A stretch of DNA of 10,188 nt from positions 1-10,188 of the forward strand of contig CAMPHJ010000062.1 of NCBI GenBank assembly GCA_946885845.1, read 5' to 3'. This DNA comes from an uncultured Sphingobium sp. (GTDB taxonomy: Bacteria; Pseudomonadota; Alphaproteobacteria; Sphingomonadales; Sphingomonadaceae). Made by a program: the position numbers and the translations under genes. The notes under the pieces were generated by a model that saw only the letters and a program-made list of their open reading frames with translations, made no database searches and was not told where the DNA came from. Shown in pieces: positions 7,251 through 10,188 of this stretch (its first letter is position 1; each line of letters begins with the position of its first letter).

Positions 7251-7721
7251 TCAATATCCTGACGAAAGAATCTGGTCGACCGCTCCGCGCTTCAGATGCG
7301 CCTGTGCGGCATGGGCATAGCTGGCCTGCTCCGCGATGCGCTTGCCCAGCATGACAGCGCTTTCAACGGCTTCCTTCGATGCGGGAGGCAGCGGCACCAG
7401 GATGATCGGCGTGGGCAACATGGTTTGAATCGCCGCGTCCGCCGCCTCGACCGAAACTTCGCCACCATAGGCCCTGAGGTCCGCCAGAATGTCGGCGACG
7501 CGCGCATGCATTTTCGCATATTCCGCCGCGCTGGCGAGATCATCCTCGGAGACTGAAGTCGCCGCGTCGCTCGGCGGATGCTGCCCGCCCTGGCCGTTAC
7601 CATGCTGCATGGCAGGCCGCTGATTGACGGCGATTGACTGGACTGCGGACACGGGCGACGGCAACCGGGATGAAACCCGATCGACCCGCGTTAAGTCGTT
7701 CCGCGACATATATTCGTTCAT
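7251..7721 (-). CDS. Unrecognised protein, probable late flagellar gene
   Basis: I do not recognise this 156-aa product. Residues 1-58 are polar and Gly/Pro/Gln-rich and look disordered. A helix is likely at 60-85 (DDLASAAEYAKMHARVADILADLRAY). A short hydrophobic, proline-rich core follows (MLPTPIILVPLPP, 101-113), then an amphipathic Ala-rich helix at about 114-146 and a tail ending in DQILSSGY. It has no signal peptide, no membrane segment and no cysteine. Its ATG at 7721 has AGGA upstream and a sigma-28-type promoter at 7754-7780, so it is probably expressed with late flagellar genes. It sits between flhB and fliD, where other bacteria may carry flaG, flgM or flgN, but I see no motif of these. 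A flagellar export chaperone, regulator or minor structural protein is conceivable; none is shown. Confidence 0.85.
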   Translation of the reverse strand: MNEYMSRNDLTRVDRVSSRLPSPVSAVQSIAVNQRPAMQHGNGQGGQHPPSDAATSVSEDDLASAAEYAKMHARVADILADLRAYGGEVSVEAADAAIQTMLPTPIILVPLPPASKEAVESAVMLGKRIAEQASYAHAAQAHLKRGAVDQILSSGY

Positions 7722-7753
7722 GACGCACCATCCTAATGCGTCCCCATGAACAG

Positions 7754-7780
7754 AGTACGGCGATCAATGCCTAAGATTTA
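7754..7780 (-). promoter_or_regulatory. Sigma-28 (FliA) type promoter upstream of the 156-aa gene
   Basis: The minus strand has TAAATCTT, 11 bp, then GCCGTACT: TAAA-N15-GCCG, the same layout as the site before fliD. It starts 20 bp after the flhB stop and lies 32 bp before the ATG at 7721. Two sites with identical spacing and the same cores, each directly upstream of a gene in a flagellar cluster, support each other. Confidence 0.75.
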
Positions 7781-7800
7781 GTTCACCCTGAGAATATTTT

Positions 7801-8940
7801 TCAGAGCTTGCGGCCATCCGCGTCGAAACGCAGGTCGTCGGGCACGTGGATGAAGGGTCGGTCCATCTCGCTCGCCATCCGATTTTCCACGCGGAAGACG
7901 AAGGCCAGCACCGTGGCGACGGCCATATACAGCCCTTCGTTGACGATATGGCCGGGCCGCGACGTGAAGTAGATGGCGCGGGCAAGATCAGGATATTGCA
8001 GCACCGTCACGCCATTCTGGTCCGCCAGATCGCGAATAGCCGCAGCGATGGCGTCGCAACCCTTGGCAACGACGACGGGCGCGGCGTCCTGCCCCGGCTT
8101 GTAGCGCAGGGCGACGGCGAAATGGGTGGGGTTGGTGATGACGACGCTGGATTCGGCCACAGCCTGACGCGCCGACCCGCTGAGCACTTCGAACTGGCGA
8201 CGGCGGATCTGGCCTTTCAGCTCTGGCGACCCTTCGCTTTCCTTATGTTCGTCCTTGATGTCCTGCTTGCTCATGCCCAGCCGTTTGGACCGCTGCATGA
8301 TCTGGCTAGGCACGTCGATGCCCGCGATCACGAACAGGCCACCCGCCATGATGAGGCAGGTCATGATGAACATGTTACCCAGGTCCGACATGGCAGGGGC
8401 GATGCCCGCCTTGCCAAGGCCGATGATCGCGGTCAGCCGGTCCCAGATCACCCAGACGCCGATCGATCCCAGCAAGCCGACCTTGGCGATCGATTTGAGC
8501 AGTTCGATCAGGCCCTGCATGCCGAACATGCGCTTGAGACCGGCGGCGGGGTTGAGTTTCGACGCCTTGGGCGCGAAAGCCCCTGGACGGAAGCCAAGCG
8601 AGCCAAGGATCGCAGGACCGGCAATCGCGGCAAGCGTAGTCGCCAGCAATATACCGCCCACCGGCAGGGCGATGCCGGTCAGCAGGCTCATGCCGCGGGC
8701 AGCGGGCGCAAAGTCGGTAATGTCCTCTCGCCGGAAACGCAGCGCTTCTATCAGCATTTCCGACAGGGAATCGACAACCGAGGGTCCGGTAATCGCGATC
8801 CAGCCGATGCCCGCCATCACCACCAGCGCGGTCGCCAGTTCCTTCGACTGAAGGATGTCGCCCTTCTTGGCGGCGTCCTGCAATTTCTTCGGGGTTGGCT
8901 TTTCGGTCTTTTCGCCGCCGCCGTTGCTGCTGCCCGACAT
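7801..8940 (-). CDS. flhB: Flagellar export switch protein FlhB
   Basis: FlhB is the inner-membrane component of the flagellar type III export gate that switches substrate class from rod/hook to filament proteins. The 379-aa product begins with the typical polar EKTEKPTPKKLQDAAKKGD (10-28). It has four hydrophobic segments (about 35-55, 88-112, 152-172, 188-208), then a cytosolic domain with the autocleavage motif NPTH at 270-273, almost the same place as NPTH in Salmonella (269-272). It starts at ATG 8940, whose A is also the last base of the fliR stop (TGATG). GGAGGG lies 6 nt upstream. The TGA at 7801-7803 precedes the sigma-28 site by 20 bp. The C-terminal tail after about 350 is of ordinary length. 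Confidence 0.96.
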   Translation of the reverse strand: MSGSSNGGGEKTEKPTPKKLQDAAKKGDILQSKELATALVVMAGIGWIAITGPSVVDSLSEMLIEALRFRREDITDFAPAARGMSLLTGIALPVGGILLATTLAAIAGPAILGSLGFRPGAFAPKASKLNPAAGLKRMFGMQGLIELLKSIAKVGLLGSIGVWVIWDRLTAIIGLGKAGIAPAMSDLGNMFIMTCLIMAGGLFVIAGIDVPSQIMQRSKRLGMSKQDIKDEHKESEGSPELKGQIRRRQFEVLSGSARQAVAESSVVITNPTHFAVALRYKPGQDAAPVVVAKGCDAIAAAIRDLADQNGVTVLQYPDLARAIYFTSRPGHIVNEGLYMAVATVLAFVFRVENRMASEMDRPFIHVPDDLRFDADGRKL

Positions 8941-9722
8941 CAGCGACCCTCCGCGATGGACTGGGCCTGATCCAGCCCGGCCTTGAGCGACGCTGTCAGA
9001 CCTTCACCCATGACGGGTGCAGCCACGGCGAGCAGGATGAGGCCCGCCATCAACGCCACCGGCATACCAACCGCAAAGAGGTTGAGCGACGGCGCGCTGC
9101 GTGCCAGCATGCCCATGACGATTTGAACCAGCACCAGCGCAAAGCCGACCGGCAGTGCGACCGTGACCCCCGCGCCCAGCAGCGATCCGCCGAACTGCAC
9201 CAGGCTCCACACCGCATCGTTGCTGAGCATCGCGCCGCCGGGGGGCAGCGCCTGATAGCTTTGCACCACGAAGCTGGCGAGCATCAGGTGGCCGTCCATG
9301 CCCAGCAGCAGGAAGGTGGCGAGGATCGACAGGAAAGTGCCGATCGCCTGCGTCGTCTGACCTGATGAAGGATCGACCATGGCGGCGAAGTTCAGGCCCA
9401 TGGCGTTGCCGATCGCCTCACCCGCCACGAAGGCGGCGGCATAGCCGATCTGGACCGCGAACCCCATGGCAAGGCCCGCGAGCACTTCGCCCGCGACGAG
9501 CATTACCCCCTGAAAGCTGGCCACGCCATCCTGCGGCAGCTGGATGGTGACGCTGTTGAGCGCGGCCATGCCAAGCGCGAGCGAAAGGATGAAGCGCAGC
9601 GGCAACGGCACAGCCGGTGCGCCGAATACCGGGGCCGCGATGAACGCCGCGCCGGGCCGGATCATGGCGATGAGCCAGACCCACAGCTGCGTTTCGACGT
9701 TCGCGAAGCCCGGCGCGATCAT
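8940..9722 (-). CDS. fliR: Flagellar export gate protein FliR
   Basis: FliR is an integral inner-membrane subunit of the FliPQR export gate. The 260-aa product is strongly hydrophobic with about six membrane segments (roughly 12-32, 42-60, 75-100, 128-148, 178-205, 215-238). It has family-typical stretches GEAIGNAMGLNFAAMVDPSSG (101-121) and ARSAPSLNLFAVGMPV (207-222). The ATG at 9722 overlaps the fliQ stop as ATGA, and its own stop shares a base with the flhB ATG, so fliQ-fliR-flhB are translationally coupled. There is no Shine-Dalgarno before the ATG, in keeping with coupling. Confidence 0.96.
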   Translation of the reverse strand: MIAPGFANVETQLWVWLIAMIRPGAAFIAAPVFGAPAVPLPLRFILSLALGMAALNSVTIQLPQDGVASFQGVMLVAGEVLAGLAMGFAVQIGYAAAFVAGEAIGNAMGLNFAAMVDPSSGQTTQAIGTFLSILATFLLLGMDGHLMLASFVVQSYQALPPGGAMLSNDAVWSLVQFGGSLLGAGVTVALPVGFALVLVQIVMGMLARSAPSLNLFAVGMPVALMAGLILLAVAAPVMGEGLTASLKAGLDQAQSIAEGR

Positions 9723-9991
9723 TGTAGGAGGTCCGGGATCCGTTCGAAGATTTCACGGGTAAAGTCGGCGATCAGCACCATGATCGATCCGCCGAACAAT
9801 GCCAGCATGCCGCCGACCACGATGATCTTGGGGATGAAGCTGAGCGTCTGTTCATTGACCGATGTTGCGGCCTGCACCATGCCGATGAGCACACCAGCAA
9901 TCAGCGCGGGAATCAGCACCGGCGCGGCGGCCAGGGCCGTAATCCAGAGCGCCTGCTGGGCCAGGCCCATGAAGAAATCGGCATTTTCCAT
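9719..9991 (-). CDS. fliQ: Flagellar export gate protein FliQ
   Basis: FliQ is the small two-helix subunit of the export gate. The 90-aa product has hydrophobic segments at about 12-38 and 53-76, joined by QAATSVNEQTLSFIPK (40-55), the family hallmark loop. The ATG at 9991 is chosen because MENADFFMGLAQQALW gives the normal length of about 90 residues. The frame stays open to 10120, but that extension translates the intergenic repeat (it contains HPEPVEG, a product typical of such repeats). There is no strong ribosome site. It overlaps fliR by 4 bp. The 118-bp gap to fliP is unusual for this operon and is filled by the repeat. Confidence 0.96.
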   Translation of the reverse strand: MENADFFMGLAQQALWITALAAAPVLIPALIAGVLIGMVQAATSVNEQTLSFIPKIIVVGGMLALFGGSIMVLIADFTREIFERIPDLLQ

Positions 9992-10012
9992 TTTTACGTC
10001 GGATCCAGGAAA

Positions 10013-10089
10013 CCGTTCGGGCTGAACTGGTCGAAGCCCTTCACTTCCAGAACAGAAGATAAAGCCTTCGACAGGCTCAGGGTGAACGG
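10013..10089. repeat. Intergenic palindromic repeat between fliP and fliQ
   Basis: An imperfect inverted repeat of about 77 bp. The outer ends are CCGTTC (10013-10018) and GAACGG (10084-10089), with inner arms built on CTGAAC-GTCGAAG and CTTCGACAGGCTCAG. The central 20 or so bases are unpaired. The CTTCGACAGGCTCAGG core is a repeat I recall as widespread between genes in sphingomonads and some other proteobacteria (from memory, not searched). In the fliPQR-flhB mRNA it forms a stem-loop just after the fliP stop and before fliQ. It has no T-run, so it is not an intrinsic terminator. It may influence mRNA stability or be a passive mobile-type repeat. Confidence 0.8.
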
Positions 10090-10109
10090 AGGATAGGGTC
10101 GCTTCCCCC

Positions 10110-10188
10110 TCATGTCGCAAACGACCCCGCCAGGCTGCCCATCGTCAGCGCCCATCCGTCCACCAGCACGAACAGCAAGAGCTTGAAC
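10110..10188 (-). CDS. fliP: Flagellar export gate protein FliP, C-terminal end (partial)
   Basis: The last 25 codons of fliP before a TGA at 10110-10112; the rest lies beyond the window edge. The peptide FKLLLFVLVDGWALTMGSLA followed by GSFAT matches the usual FliP C-terminus (FKLMLFVLVDGW then LVxGSLxxSF). It is the membrane-spanning final helix of the gate protein. The reading frame leaves one spare base at 10188. The order fliP-fliQ-fliR-flhB is the standard export-gate order. Confidence 0.93.
   Translation of the reverse strand, partial: FKLLLFVLVDGWALTMGSLAGSFAT

Noticed and set aside
7846..8970. 374-codon plus-strand frame antisense to flhB
   Set aside because: It is His/Arg/Gln-rich with no domain, while flhB on the other strand is certain.
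9992..10120. Longer N-terminus for FliQ
   Set aside because: It translates the intergenic repeat and exceeds the family length by 43 residues.

Overview
The window reads as a chromosomal segment from a GC-rich alphaproteobacterium, most likely a sphingomonad (Sphingobium/Sphingomonas/Novosphingobium group). The pointers are the protein sequences, the arrangement around hslO and argF/argD, and palindromic repeats of a kind I associate with sphingomonads; the genus call is inference. Every gene I accept lies on the minus strand, so the biological reading order runs from 10188 down to 1. Long plus-strand frames are antisense shadows. The genes are tightly packed: the largest gap is 144 bp (1824-1967), and I see no tRNA, rRNA, CRISPR array, transposase or phage gene.

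Region 1 (10188 to 7801) is the flagellar export-gate operon fliP (3' end only), fliQ, fliR, flhB. fliQ/fliR overlap by ATGA and fliR/flhB by TGATG. A 118-bp gap between fliP and fliQ holds an intergenic palindromic repeat.

Region 2 (7800 to 5259) is a late flagellar block: an unrecognised 156-aa gene, then fliD (filament cap) and fliS (flagellin chaperone). Both the unknown gene and fliD are preceded by a sequence of the form TAAA-N15-GCCG, the sigma-28 (FliA) promoter pattern. The unknown gene therefore looks like an uncharacterised member of the late flagellar regulon. A strong intrinsic terminator (5259-5284) closes the block.

Region 3 (5327 to 2978) is arginine biosynthesis, argD then argF. 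A candidate promoter for argD lies just upstream of the flagellar terminator hairpin, so the hairpin may sit at the start of the argD transcript. A 15-bp-arm hairpin, probably a worn palindromic repeat, fills the argD-argF gap.

Region 4 (2876 to 29) holds hslO (redox chaperone Hsp33, TTG start), a small secreted DUF3617-like protein, and queC-queE for preQ0/queuosine biosynthesis. The QueE carries the unusual CX14CX2C radical-SAM cluster motif.

The genes are known families except the 156-aa late flagellar gene and, in part, the DUF3617-like protein. The most useful observations are the two matching sigma-28 promoters with the uncharacterised gene between them, and the argD leader architecture.
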